This document shows positions 7,704 to 16,151 of a DNA stretch of 64,000 bases, piece by piece (positions within the stretch are counted from its first letter, which is position 1; every line of letters starts with the position of its first letter). The position numbers and the translations under genes were made by a program. The DNA is taken from NCBI RefSeq assembly GCF_003148775.1, contig NZ_QGGW01000003.1, positions 1-64,000 on the forward strand, read 5' to 3'. Origin of the DNA: Roseicyclus mahoneyensis (lineage in GTDB: Bacteria; Pseudomonadota; Alphaproteobacteria; Rhodobacterales; Rhodobacteraceae). The notes below the pieces were generated by a model. The model did not search any database, was not told where the DNA came from, and saw only the letters and a program-made list of their open reading frames with translations.

Positions 7704-9386
7704 ATGTGCGCTAAAACCACGATGGAGGAATTCGAAGCCCTCCTGAACGAAAGCTTCGAAATCGACACGCCCGACGAAGGGTCCGTTGTCCGCGGCAAGG
7801 TCATCGCCATCGAGGCGGGACAAGCCATCATCGATGTCGGCTACAAGATGGAAGGCCGCATCGACCTCAAGGAATTCGCAAATCCCGGTGAGGCCCCCGA
7901 AATCGCCGTCGGCGACGAGGTCGAGGTCTACCTGCGCAACGTCGAGAACGCCAAGGGCGAGGCCGTGCTGTCGCGCGAAATGGCCAAGCGCGAAGCTGCC
8001 TGGGACCGGCTGGAAAAAGCCTATGCCGCCGAGGAGCGCGTCGACGGCGCGATCTTTGGACGAGTCAAAGGTGGCTTCACCGTCGATCTGGGCGGTGCCG
8101 TGGCCTTCCTGCCCGGCTCTCAGGTCGATGTGCGCCCCGTGCGCGACGCAGGCCCGCTCATGGGTCTCAAGCAGCCCTTCCAGATCCTCAAGATGGATCG
8201 CCGCCGGGGCAACATCGTGGTGTCGCGCCGTGCGATCCTCGAGGAATCCCGCGCCGAGCAGCGCGCCGAGGTCATCGGCAAGCTCAACGAAGGCGATATC
8301 GTCGATGGTGTGGTCAAGAACATCACCGAATACGGTGCCTTCGTGGATCTGGGCGGTGTCGACGGCCTGCTGCACGTCACCGACATGGCATGGCGCCGCG
8401 TGAACGACCCCAAGGACGTGCTCTCGATCGGCGAGACGATCAAGGTGCAGGTCATCAAGGTCAACAAGGACACGCATCGCATCAGCCTTGGCATGAAGCA
8501 GCTGCTGGACGACCCGTGGGATGCCGTTGAAAAGCGCTACCCGCTGGAATCGACCCACACCGGCCGCGTCACCAACATCACCGACTACGGCGCCTTCGTG
8601 GAGCTGGAACCGGGCGTCGAAGGTCTGGTGCACGTCTCGGAAATGTCCTGGACGAAAAAGAACGTGCATCCCGGCAAGATCGTCTCCACCTCGCAAGAGG
8701 TCGAGGTCATGGTGCTGGAAATCGACACCGCCAAGCGTCGCGTTTCGCTGGGTCTCAAGCAGACCATGCGCAACCCGTGGGAAGTGTTCGAGGAAACCCA
8801 TCCCGTCGGCACGCAGGTCGAGGGTGAGGTCAAGAACATCACCGAGTTCGGCCTGTTCATCGGTCTGGATAACGACATCGACGGCATGGTCCACCTGTCC
8901 GACCTGACATGGGAAGGCCGCGGCGAGGATGTTATCGGCGATTACCGCAAGGGCGACATGGTAAAGGCCGTCGTCACCGAGATCGACACCGAGAAGGAGC
9001 GTATCTCGCTCTCGATCAAGTCGGTCGAAGGTGATCCGCTGGCCGAGGTCATCGGCGGCGTCAAGCGCGGCTCTATCATCACCGTCGCCGTCACGGCGAT
9101 CGAGGATGGTGGCATCGAAGTGGAATATGAGGGCATGAAGTCCTTCATCCGCCGCTCCGACCTGTCGCGCGACCGCGCCGAACAGCGCCCCGAGCGTTTC
9201 GGCATTGGCGACAAGGTCGATGTGCGCGTGACCAACATCGACGCCAAGACCCGCCGTCTGGGCCTGTCGATCAAGGCACGCGAGATCGCCGAAGAGAAGG
9301 AAGCCGTGGAACAGTTCGGCTCGTCCGACAGCGGCGCATCTCTGGGCGATATCCTGGGTGCAGCGCTCAAGCGCGACGCCGACTGA
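7704..9386 (+). CDS. rpsA: 30S ribosomal protein S1
   Basis: 560 residues with repeated S1 RNA-binding domains. Each repeat carries the signature G-x-V-x-x-I-x-x-x-G-A-F-V-x-L or a variant; clear copies start near GRVKGGFTVDLG, VKNITEYGAFVDLGGVDGLLH, VTNITDYGAFVELEPGVEGLVH and VKNITEFGLFIGLDNDIDGMVH. The protein brings mRNA to the 30S subunit. The ATG at 7704 (MCAKTTMEEFEALLNESFEI) matches the usual N-terminus of alphaproteobacterial S1 and has AAAGGA upstream; the longer open frame from 7509 is only leader. A terminator follows at 9417. No ihfB follows, though it often does in relatives. Confidence 0.97.
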   Translation: MCAKTTMEEFEALLNESFEIDTPDEGSVVRGKVIAIEAGQAIIDVGYKMEGRIDLKEFANPGEAPEIAVGDEVEVYLRNVENAKGEAVLSREMAKREAAWDRLEKAYAAEERVDGAIFGRVKGGFTVDLGGAVAFLPGSQVDVRPVRDAGPLMGLKQPFQILKMDRRRGNIVVSRRAILEESRAEQRAEVIGKLNEGDIVDGVVKNITEYGAFVDLGGVDGLLHVTDMAWRRVNDPKDVLSIGETIKVQVIKVNKDTHRISLGMKQLLDDPWDAVEKRYPLESTHTGRVTNITDYGAFVELEPGVEGLVHVSEMSWTKKNVHPGKIVSTSQEVEVMVLEIDTAKRRVSLGLKQTMRNPWEVFEETHPVGTQVEGEVKNITEFGLFIGLDNDIDGMVHLSDLTWEGRGEDVIGDYRKGDMVKAVVTEIDTEKERISLSIKSVEGDPLAEVIGGVKRGSIITVAVTAIEDGGIEVEYEGMKSFIRRSDLSRDRAEQRPERFGIGDKVDVRVTNIDAKTRRLGLSIKAREIAEEKEAVEQFGSSDSGASLGDILGAALKRDAD

Positions 9387-9416
9387 CACCGAACAACCCT
9401 TCACCGGGTGACCAAG

Positions 9417-9446
9417 AAAGGCCCCGCCATCCAGGCGGGGCCTTTT
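9417..9446 (+). terminator. Rho-independent terminator of rpsA
   Basis: AAAGGCCCCGCC (9417-9428) pairs with GGCGGGGCCTTT (9434-9445) around a 5-base loop and is followed by a short T run. It starts 31 bases after the rpsA stop. Confidence 0.85.
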
Positions 9447-9511
9447 GTCGTTCCGTATTCGGCAAACCATGTCTCACGCGGCGTATTTTGTCGCTGACCA
9501 AGCGCCGAAAC

Positions 9512-9546
9512 GGCCCGAACAACCTTTCATGAGCAGGCTTCGGGCC
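9512..9546. other. Hairpin in the rpsA/HAD intergenic gap
   Basis: The gap 9447-9666 has no gene. It contains GGCCCGAA (9512-9519) and TTCGGGCC (9539-9546), an 8-bp stem with a 19-base loop, and no T tract after it. Downstream, the sequence becomes AT-rich (9601-9660), as in a promoter for the HAD gene. Function unknown. Confidence 0.3.
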
Positions 9547-9666
9547 CCGCGATCAGGTGTCGCAAATTTTCCACACTTTCGTCATTCTTCGGGTCATGCT
9601 AAGTCAAGATGACTATAATGATTCCACAATTACTTGCGTGAAAGTCATGAACGACAAAAGGTTTGA

Positions 9667-10416
9667 ATGACTGAAATGGGGCGAGACTGGACAAGGCGCA
9701 GCATGGAAGGTCGCTCTTGCGCGATCAATCCCACGCGTCGCGCGCTTGTGCTCTTCGATGTCGATGGCACCTTGCTCGACAGCGCGCCCGGAATTTGCGA
9801 CATCATGGCCGATGCCTTTCTCGCGGCAGGACAGACCCCGCCGAGAGATTCCGATGTGCGGGCGCTGATCGGGCTTTCCTTGCCCGAAATGGTCTTCGCC
9901 CTCGCCGCGGACCTAGGCGACGATGTGCAGCAAAAGATCCTTTGCGGCTACCGGTTCCGGTATTTCGACATGGTCGAGGACATGGACATGCTGCCCGTTT
10001 ATCCCGGCGCCGGAGAAACCCTGCATTTGCTGTCCGGGTTGGGTTTTGCGATGGGCGTGGCGACCGGAAAGGCGCGGCGCAGCACCTGCCATCTGCTCGG
10101 CGAAATGAACTGGGGCCCGCTCTTCCACACCGTGCAATGCGCCGATATCAACCCGTCCAAACCCTCGCCCGCGATGGTCTATCGCGCCCTGCTCGAAACC
10201 GGGCGCTGCGCTGCGGAAACCGTGCTTGTCGGGGATTCCCGCTATGACATGCAGATGGCGCGGGCCGCCGGGATCAGGGCGATTGGGGTGTCCTGGGGAT
10301 ATACCCCGGCCTGCGACCTGCTGCGCGAAGGTGCCTCGATCATCGCCGAGGATTTCGACCACCTGACCGATATCCTCACCAATATCGAAGTGCTGGCCTG
10401 CGCCGCGACTGCCTGA
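9667..10416 (+). CDS. HAD-superfamily hydrolase, phosphoglycolate-phosphatase-like
   Basis: 249 residues. HAD motif I is LFDVDGTLLDS (about residues 29-39), motif II the VATGKARRS region, motif III a Lys in NPSKPSPAMVYRALLE, and motif IV VGDSRYDMQMARAAG. An alpha-helical cap lies between motifs I and II, as in the Gph/PGP subgroup that dephosphorylates small phosphate esters. The substrate cannot be named. The start at 9667 has AAAGG just upstream; an in-frame ATG at 9703 is an alternative giving a protein closer to the usual length. It stands alone between the rpsA terminator and the cyd locus. Confidence 0.85.
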   Translation: MTEMGRDWTRRSMEGRSCAINPTRRALVLFDVDGTLLDSAPGICDIMADAFLAAGQTPPRDSDVRALIGLSLPEMVFALAADLGDDVQQKILCGYRFRYFDMVEDMDMLPVYPGAGETLHLLSGLGFAMGVATGKARRSTCHLLGEMNWGPLFHTVQCADINPSKPSPAMVYRALLETGRCAAETVLVGDSRYDMQMARAAGIRAIGVSWGYTPACDLLREGASIIAEDFDHLTDILTNIEVLACAATA

Positions 10417-10506
10417 GCGGCCGTCCCGCCTGAGCCCGCCCGGAAGGGCAGGCCACCCTGTCGCACCCTCTTGCGGTTGCCTTGACCGTCATGAACGTTA
10501 CCTCTG

Positions 10507-10524
10507 TTTCAGAAATTTCTGAAA
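10507..10524. promoter_or_regulatory. Perfect 18-bp palindrome, likely operator of the cyd locus
   Basis: TTTCAGAAATTTCTGAAA reads the same on both strands and lies 25 bases before the preferred start of the adjacent MarR-type regulator. Such a site next to a MarR-type gene suggests autoregulation and control of the cydAB genes that follow on the same strand. Confidence 0.65.
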
Positions 10525-10549
10525 TCTCTGCGTGAACAGGGGCCTGACC

Positions 10550-11101
10550 GTGACACTTACACCGCTCCAGCAGGAGTTCGTTCTACATTTCGGGGAAATG
10601 GGCAGCCGGTGGGGCATCAACCGCACCGTGGGGCAGATCTATGCCCTGCTGTTCATCTCGTCCGAGCCGCTCAACGCCGAAACCATCACCGACGCGCTGG
10701 GCGTCAGCCGGTCGAACACCTCGATGGGCCTGAAGGAGCTGCAAAGCTGGAACCTTGTCCGGCTCAAGCATATCCCCGGCGACCGTCGCGACTATTTCAC
10801 CACGCCGGACGACCTGTGGGAAATCGTGCGTACGCTCGTGGCCGAGCGCAAGAAGCGCGAGATCGACCCGACGCTCAGCAAGCTGCGGGAGCTGGAACTG
10901 CAAGGTCCCGCCGGCGACGACTACGCCGAAGCGCGCATCGCCGAGTTGCGCGAGCTGATCGAGATGATGACCGGCTTCTATGCCGAGATGGAACGCCTCG
11001 AGACCGAGCGGCTGGTCAAGCTCATGACTCTGGGCAGCAAGATTGCCGGGCTGATCGACAAGACCGCGGGCATGTTCCCCACACTGACGAACCGCAAGTG
11101 A
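10550..11101 (+). CDS. GbsR/MarR-type transcriptional regulator
   Basis: About 183 residues. The N-terminal part FVLHFGEMGSRWGINRTVGQIYALLFISSEPLNAETI and the recognition segment GVSRSNTSMGLKELQSWNLV followed by the wing HIPGDRRDYFTT are characteristic of the GbsR branch of MarR regulators. A C-terminal helical region (about 120-180) would form the dimer interface. The GTG at 10550 was preferred because AGGGG lies 8 bases before it. The GTG at 10532 is in frame but lies only 7 bases after the palindrome and has no ribosome-binding site. It ends 12 bases before cydA, so it is probably co-transcribed and controls the oxidase. Confidence 0.85.
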   Translation: MTLTPLQQEFVLHFGEMGSRWGINRTVGQIYALLFISSEPLNAETITDALGVSRSNTSMGLKELQSWNLVRLKHIPGDRRDYFTTPDDLWEIVRTLVAERKKREIDPTLSKLRELELQGPAGDDYAEARIAELRELIEMMTGFYAEMERLETERLVKLMTLGSKIAGLIDKTAGMFPTLTNRK

Positions 11102-11113
11102 GGCACCAGACCG

Positions 11114-12550
11114 ATGGAAACGCTTGATACCCTCATCCTCAGCCGCATCCAGTTTGCGGCCAACATTTCGTTCCACATCCTGTTCCCCACGATCACCATC
11201 GCGCTGGGCTGGGTCCTGTTCTTTTTCCGCGTTCGCTTTGCGCAAACGGCCGACGAGAAATGGATGGCGGCCTATCGCTTCTGGGTAAAGGTCTTTGCGC
11301 TCAGCTTTGCCATGGGCGTCGTCTCGGGCATCACAATGTCCTTCCAGTTCGGCACCAATTGGCCGGGGTTCATGGAAACGGTGGGCAATATCGCCGGGCC
11401 GCTCTTGGCCTATGAGGTGCTGACCGCCTTCTTTCTCGAGGCGGTGTTCATCGGTATCATGCTCTTCGGCTTTTCGCGTGTGCCGGGCTGGCTGCACATG
11501 CTGGCGACCTTCCTTGTCGCCTTCGGCACCACCATGTCGGCCTTCTGGATCATCGTGCTGAACAGCTGGATGCACACGCCGCAAGGCTTCGAGATGATCG
11601 ACGGGCAGGCCTTTGCCACCGATTGGTGGGCGATCATCTTCAACCCGTCCATGCCCTACCGCTTTGCGCACATGATGCTGGCCAGCTTCTTGACGGTGAG
11701 CTTTCTGGTCGCGGGCGTCTCGGCCTTCCGCTGGCTGATCGGTGACCGCTCGCGCGAGGTGCGTGCGATGCTCAAGACCGGTGTGGTGCTGGGCGCGGCT
11801 CTGATCCCGGTGCAGATCTTCATGGGCGACCTGCACGGGCTGAACACCAAGGAATACCAACCCGCCAAGGTCGCGGCCATGGAAGGTCTGTGGGAAACGC
11901 AGGAAGGTGCGCCGCTCGTCTTGTTCGGTATCCCCGATGAGGAGGCGCGGACGAACCGCGCCGTGATCGAGATCCCGGGGCTTGCCTCCTTCATCCTGAC
12001 CCATGACTGGAACGGCGAGTTGCGGGGCCTGAACGATTTCGTGGCCGAGGATGGCACCGTGCTGCACCCGCCCGTCGCCCCCGTCTTCTGGTCCTTCCGG
12101 GTGATGGTGGCCACCGGCATGGCGATGCTGGTTCTCAGCTGGGCCTCGCTCTGGTTCATGTGGCGCCGCCGCGCCCTGCATGAAGGGCGGATTGCGGGTC
12201 ACTGGCTGGCTGTCGAGGGGCTGCCCAAGCCAATCCTCTGGGCGCTGGTGCCCATGGCCTTTTCCGGCTGGGTCGCCACGCTGGCCGGTTGGTACACGAC
12301 CGAAATCGGCCGCCAGCCTTGGCTGGTGCACGGTGTCATGACGACCGAGATGGCGGTGGCCGACGTCCCCGCACCCTTGGTCTTGGGCACGCTGATCACC
12401 TATCTCGCGATCTACGCAGCGCTGCTCTTCGCTTATATCGGCGTCATCGCCTATCTCGCCCGCAAGGCCGCACGCGGCGAAGACGGTCGGGCCATCGACA
12501 TGGATCATTCCGGCAAGGCCGGCGTGATCGCCCTCAGCCCGGCGGAGTGA
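11114..12550 (+). CDS. cydA: Cytochrome bd ubiquinol oxidase subunit I (CIO type, short Q loop)
   Basis: Quinol-oxidising subunit of a cytoplasmic-membrane bd oxidase that reduces O2 to water. The 478-residue protein has about nine membrane spans. Likely haem ligands and key acids are visible: His21 (FHILFP), Glu101, Glu109, His186 (YRFAHMM) and Met331 (FWSFRVM), plus GRQPW at 399-403. The FWSFRxM motif comes about 60 residues earlier than in the E. coli enzyme, so the Q loop is the short version typical of cyanide-insensitive oxidases (CioA). It precedes cydB by 5 bases and follows the MarR-type regulator. Confidence 0.95.
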   Translation: METLDTLILSRIQFAANISFHILFPTITIALGWVLFFFRVRFAQTADEKWMAAYRFWVKVFALSFAMGVVSGITMSFQFGTNWPGFMETVGNIAGPLLAYEVLTAFFLEAVFIGIMLFGFSRVPGWLHMLATFLVAFGTTMSAFWIIVLNSWMHTPQGFEMIDGQAFATDWWAIIFNPSMPYRFAHMMLASFLTVSFLVAGVSAFRWLIGDRSREVRAMLKTGVVLGAALIPVQIFMGDLHGLNTKEYQPAKVAAMEGLWETQEGAPLVLFGIPDEEARTNRAVIEIPGLASFILTHDWNGELRGLNDFVAEDGTVLHPPVAPVFWSFRVMVATGMAMLVLSWASLWFMWRRRALHEGRIAGHWLAVEGLPKPILWALVPMAFSGWVATLAGWYTTEIGRQPWLVHGVMTTEMAVADVPAPLVLGTLITYLAIYAALLFAYIGVIAYLARKAARGEDGRAIDMDHSGKAGVIALSPAE

Positions 12551-12555
12551 CACCC

Positions 12556-13569
12556 ATGCTGCCCGATTTCACCAACCCCGCCGATTGGCTGCCCTGGGCC
12601 TTTGCCTCGCTGATGGGCCTCTCGATCCTGATCTATGTGGTCCTCGACGGCTTCGACCTTGGCGTCGGCATCTTGTTCCCGCTGGCGACCCCGGCGGAAC
12701 AGGATCGCATGATCGGCTCCATCGGGCCGTTCTGGGATGCCAACGAAACCTGGCTGGTGCTGGCGGTGGGGCTTTTGCTGGTGGCCTTCCCGCAAGCGCA
12801 CGGCATGATCCTCACCGCGCTTTACCTGCCGGTCTTCATCATGCTGGTGGGCCTGATCCTGCGCGGCGTGGCCTTCGAATTTCGCGCCAAGGCCCGTGAC
12901 AGGCACAAGCGGCTGTGGAACCGGCTGTTCTTCACCGGCTCATTGATGACGGCGCTGGCGCAGGGTTTCATGCTGGGCCTCTACGTCATGGGTCTGGAAC
13001 AGACCTGGGCCACCTATGCCTTCGCGACGCTGACGGCGGTCTTTCTGGCCGTGGGCTACAGCTTCATCGGGTCGACCTGGCTGATCCACAAGACCGAAGG
13101 GGCGCTGCAACTGAAATCGGTGCGCTGGGGCCGCGAAAGCCTCTGGGGCGTGATCCTGGGCATCGGGGCGGTGTCGCTCGCCACGCCGATGGTTTCCACC
13201 CGCATTTTCGACAAGTGGTTGACCTTCCCCGAGATCTTCTACCTTGCGCCCCTTCCGATCCTTTCAGGGCTGCTGATCTTGTGGCTCTGGCGCATGCTGC
13301 GCGCCATGCCATACGCCGAAGACCGCCGCTCGTGGCTGCCCTTCGCCGCGGCGACGGCGCTCTTTACGCTGGCCTATCTGGGGATGGCCTACAGCTTCTA
13401 CCCCTATGTCGTCCCCGACCGCCTCACGATCTACGAGGCCGCATCGGCCCCCGAAAGCCTGTTCATCATCTTGATCGGCGCCTGTTTCGTGGTGCCTGTC
13501 ATCCTTGGCTACTCGGTGCTCGCCTATACGATCTTTCGCGGCAAGGCGACGGAACTGCGCTACGATTGA
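12556..13569 (+). CDS. cydB: Cytochrome bd ubiquinol oxidase subunit II
   Basis: 337 residues and about eight hydrophobic spans. Typical CydB features are the N-terminal LDGFDLGVGILFP, the GPFWDANETWLVLAVG segment and the RGVAFEFR motif. It pairs with CydA to form the membrane oxidase. The start at 12556 lies 5 bases after the cydA stop. No small cydX-like gene follows: the last 10 bases overlap the tail of the opposite-strand gene, and no extra ORF fits, in keeping with a CIO-type enzyme. Confidence 0.95.
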   Translation: MLPDFTNPADWLPWAFASLMGLSILIYVVLDGFDLGVGILFPLATPAEQDRMIGSIGPFWDANETWLVLAVGLLLVAFPQAHGMILTALYLPVFIMLVGLILRGVAFEFRAKARDRHKRLWNRLFFTGSLMTALAQGFMLGLYVMGLEQTWATYAFATLTAVFLAVGYSFIGSTWLIHKTEGALQLKSVRWGRESLWGVILGIGAVSLATPMVSTRIFDKWLTFPEIFYLAPLPILSGLLILWLWRMLRAMPYAEDRRSWLPFAAATALFTLAYLGMAYSFYPYVVPDRLTIYEAASAPESLFIILIGACFVVPVILGYSVLAYTIFRGKATELRYD

Positions 13570-14237
13570 GCGCGTTCCAGCACAAAGACCCAAGCCCGCT
13601 GAGCATTGTTTTGCTTGGCGGGTATTTCGAGGATGTCGGCGAGCCGGTATTGCCCTCTCCCCCAAGTGAAAATCAGGTAGGGCATGGCCATCGGATGGGC
13701 GCCGAACGGGTCCATTTCGCCCGCGCCTTGCGGGGCATGGGCCATGGTGTGTTCAATATAGATGCGGCCGTTCGGGGCAAGCTGCTTGGTCCAGGCTGAC
13801 AGGGCGTGCTGTGGTTCCATCGCCTGATCGAGGGAATTGGTGTAGACGAAATCGAATTTTCCCGCCCAGTCGGAGTTTTCGTTCTGAAAATCCCAGACAT
13901 GCATGTTCGGAAAATCGGTCGCGGTTTCCGATATGTCGGTGCCTATCACGTCACCCTGCAGCGTCTTGCGGAACCATTCAACCTCGTAGCCGTTCCGTGC
14001 ACCATGGCAGATGCCGTTGGCCCCAAGCCCGCGCGCTTTCAGATCCGTTGCGATGACCGACAGTGTCGTGTCGTCGGCCCAGACGTTTTGCAGTTTGCGC
14101 TTGTTATGAGTGATCTGCACATCGCGATACTGGGCATAGCCGCCCGAATACTCGTGCTGATACACCATTTCCGCATGATGTGCCTTGATCACTCTCAGGC
14201 CAAAGGGGCGAACCACCCGGTCCAGAAGTTTCCGCAT
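13560..14237 (-). CDS. SAM-dependent methyltransferase-like protein
   Basis: 225 residues. The middle part resembles a class I methyltransferase: a degenerate glycine motif in ICHGARNGYEVEWF, an acidic loop GTDISETATDFPNMHVWDF, the strand KFDFVYTNSLDQAM, and a late LAPNGRIYIEHTM. The N-terminus has a conserved-looking HEYSGGYAQYRDVQ stretch. The usual GxGxG is not clear, so cofactor binding is inferred from topology. The substrate is unknown; cell-surface glycan modification is one possibility. Its 3' end overlaps the cydB stop by 10 bases in convergent orientation. Confidence 0.55.
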   Translation of the reverse strand: MRKLLDRVVRPFGLRVIKAHHAEMVYQHEYSGGYAQYRDVQITHNKRKLQNVWADDTTLSVIATDLKARGLGANGICHGARNGYEVEWFRKTLQGDVIGTDISETATDFPNMHVWDFQNENSDWAGKFDFVYTNSLDQAMEPQHALSAWTKQLAPNGRIYIEHTMAHAPQGAGEMDPFGAHPMAMPYLIFTWGRGQYRLADILEIPAKQNNAQRAWVFVLERAQS

Positions 14238-14302
14238 CAGTCATTCCCTTCCGTATCGCGTGGCCGCACATACACGGCTGCGCACCGTGGTCACAAGGTC
14301 GT

Positions 14303-15112
14303 TCAAAAATCCACGGACACGCCGGGCAGGTTCAGCGCCCGCATCAGGTCGCGCAATTCCTGCCGTGCCGCAAGGTTCGAGATGTTGAGCCGGTCCACGC
14401 CCAACTCCTGCAGGTCCAGAAGCGTCATGCCGGTGGGGAACAGCTCGCGGAAAATCACCCGTTCGGAAAAGCCCGGTGCCACGCGAAACCCGATCCGGCT
14501 CGACAAGGTCTCAAGCGCGCGGCCCACCTTGCGCTTGTTGTGCATCTGCTGCGTCGGCAGCCGGTTGCGCACCACGATCCAGTCCATCGGGGTCAAGCCC
14601 GCGCGCGAGCGCAATTGCCGGGCGTGCCAGACCATCTCGGAATAGACGCTCGGCGCCTTGATCTCGTAGGTCTCGGAATCGATCCGCGCCAGAAGGTCGA
14701 AATCGACAAAACTGTCGTTCAGCGGCGTGATCAGTGTATCAGCCAAGCTGTGGGCCACCTGGCTCAACCGCGTGTGGCTGCCGGGGCAGTCGATCACGAT
14801 GAAATCGCAGCGACCCTCCAGGTCAGCCACCGCAGCCGACAGGCGCTTGTCGAGGATGTTCTCACCCTCGGCCAGCGTGCCCGCGTCGATCTCGGGCAGT
14901 TCCATCAACTCGGGCGCTGCCACGTCGAGGCCGCGCGCAGCGATGGTGGCCTTCCGGTTTTCCATGTAGCGCGCGAAGCTGCGCTGCCGCAGGTCCAGGT
15001 CGAGCCCCCCCACCACATGCCCCAGTCGCGCGAGCGCAGTGGCCACATGCATGGCTGTGGTGGATTTGCCCGACCCGCCCTTTTCATTGCCCAAGACGAT
15101 TATATGCGCCAC
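14303..15112 (-). CDS. mipZ: MipZ-like division-plane positioning ATPase (ParA/MinD family)
   Basis: 269 residues. A deviant Walker A motif (NEKGGSGKSTTAMH, residues 8-21), the segment GLDLDLRQRSFARYMENR, and Walker B in FIVIDCPGSH mark a ParA/MinD-type ATPase. The segment RAGLTPMDWIVVRNRL is specific to MipZ, the alphaproteobacterial protein that forms a gradient from the poles and keeps FtsZ at mid-cell. Length fits MipZ. It is the last gene of the minus-strand run here and is separated from rpmE by 164 bases with a terminator between. Confidence 0.9.
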   Translation of the reverse strand: MAHIIVLGNEKGGSGKSTTAMHVATALARLGHVVGGLDLDLRQRSFARYMENRKATIAARGLDVAAPELMELPEIDAGTLAEGENILDKRLSAAVADLEGRCDFIVIDCPGSHTRLSQVAHSLADTLITPLNDSFVDFDLLARIDSETYEIKAPSVYSEMVWHARQLRSRAGLTPMDWIVVRNRLPTQQMHNKRKVGRALETLSSRIGFRVAPGFSERVIFRELFPTGMTLLDLQELGVDRLNISNLAARQELRDLMRALNLPGVSVDF

Positions 15113-15223
15113 TGCCCGTCCCCCGACTTACCCCAGATATGGACGCCCTCATTGTTCGGGGCGCGAATTGTAGCGGATTATACGTCGATGTCGCCCAAAG
15201 GTTAAGCGTCAATCGCCAAACGC

Positions 15224-15248
15224 AAACGCCGCCCCGAGAGGCGGCGTT
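15224..15248 (-). terminator. Rho-independent terminator after rpmE
   Basis: AACGCCGCC (15225-15233) and GGCGGCGTT (15240-15248) pair exactly around a 6-base loop. Read on the minus strand, the stem is followed by TTTGCGTTTGG. It lies just beyond the rpmE stop and ahead of the mipZ promoter region. Confidence 0.75.
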
Positions 15249-15276
15249 GCAAGAGATGCAGCAAGGTTGCGACGGC

Positions 15277-15498
15277 TCAGAAGCCGAGGCCCTCGTATTT
15301 CTTCTTGAACTTCGACACGCGGCCGCCGGTGTCCATCAGGCGCGACGAGCCGCCGGTCCAGGCCGGGTGCACCGACGGGTCGATGTCGAGCGACATGGTG
15401 TCGCCTTCCTTGCCCCAGGTCGAGCGCATTTGCACGATGTCGCCGTTGGTCATCTTGACGTTGATGACGTGATAGTCGGGGTGGATATCCTTTTTCAT
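15277..15498 (-). CDS. rpmE: 50S ribosomal protein L31
   Basis: 73 residues starting [20 protein letters not shown] and ending in [13 protein letters not shown], the usual alphaproteobacterial L31. The zinc-binding CxxC of the other L31 type is absent; this is the cysteine-free form. GGAG precedes the ATG, and the gene starts 11 bases after the rplS stop, so the two are co-transcribed. Confidence 0.95.
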   Translation of the reverse strand: MKKDIHPDYHVINVKMTNGDIVQMRSTWGKEGDTMSLDIDPSVHPAWTGGSSRLMDTGGRVSKFKKKYEGLGF

Positions 15499-15509
15499 CA
15501 CGTCGCTCC

Positions 15510-15890
15510 TTATGCTTTCGCGCCTTGCGGCTTGTAGGTGTTGTCTTCGGAAATCCGGGCCGATTTGCCGCGACGCGCGCGCAGGTAATACAGCTTGGCA
15601 CGGCGCACCTTGCCGCGGCGCACCACCTCGATCGAGTCGATGTTGGTGGAATGCAGCGGGAACACGCGCTCCACGCCTTCGCCAAAGGAAATCTTGCGAA
15701 CGGTGAACGAACCCGCGATGCCCGCGCCATGCTTGCGCGAGATGCAGACGCCTTCGTAGTTCTGCACCCGGGTGCGGGTGCCTTCGGTCACCTTGTAGCC
15801 GACGCGGATGGTGTCGCCGGCCTTGAAATCGGGAATGGTCTTCCCGAGGGCGGCGATCTGTTCCGCCTCGATCTGTGCGATCAGGTTCAT
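15510..15890 (-). CDS. rplS: 50S ribosomal protein L19
   Basis: 126 residues with the L19 landmarks [51 protein letters not shown] and a basic segment [20 protein letters not shown]19 sits at the 30S-50S interface. GGAG precedes the ATG. It follows trmD after a 261-base gap that includes a probable terminator, so it may have its own promoter, and it leads into rpmE. Confidence 0.97.
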   Translation of the reverse strand: MNLIAQIEAEQIAALGKTIPDFKAGDTIRVGYKVTEGTRTRVQNYEGVCISRKHGAGIAGSFTVRKISFGEGVERVFPLHSTNIDSIEVVRRGKVRRAKLYYLRARRGKSARISEDNTYKPQGAKA

Positions 15891-16064
15891 CTGATCCGCT
15901 CCTTCTATCTGCCCACGGTTTGCCCGCGGAGGTCTGGTGGCCTTGCGCCGAGAGCTCTGATCTTCGCCCGGGTCCGCCGTGATCCGCCGATGCGGGGCGC
16001 CCGTCAGAGGTCGTCTGACCGTTGCTTGTCGTCTGGTCCGTTCGGAACGCGCGGTGAAGCAACC

Positions 16065-16100
16065 GCAAAACGGAATCCCGCCGGAGTGACCTCCCGCGGG
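16065..16100 (-). terminator. Probable terminator between trmD and rplS
   Basis: On the minus strand CCCGC-G-GGAG (16100-16091) pairs with CTCC-G-GCGGG (16086-16077) around a 4-base loop and is followed by ATTCCGTTTTG. It lies 52 bases beyond the trmD stop. The rest of the 261-base gap to rplS shows no gene and presumably carries the rplS promoter. Confidence 0.5.
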
Positions 16101-16151
16101 GATGGGGGGCGTATAGGCGCGGCGGGCCGTGGGATCAAGCCGATTCCGCGC

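Noticed and set aside
7521-9470. 649-codon minus-strand frame opposite rpsA
   Set aside because: It is antisense to the S1 coding region; the translation is His/Asp/Leu-rich and repetitive because the S1 repeats are repetitive. No family features.
10583-12553. 656-codon minus-strand frame opposite the regulator and cydA
   Set aside because: Antisense shadow of two well-supported genes; composition rich in Arg, Gly, His and Gln without motifs.
15499-16068. Upstream extension of the rpmE frame to 263 residues
   Set aside because: L31 is about 73 residues and the extension would run through rplS in another frame; the ATG at 15498 has its own ribosome-binding site.
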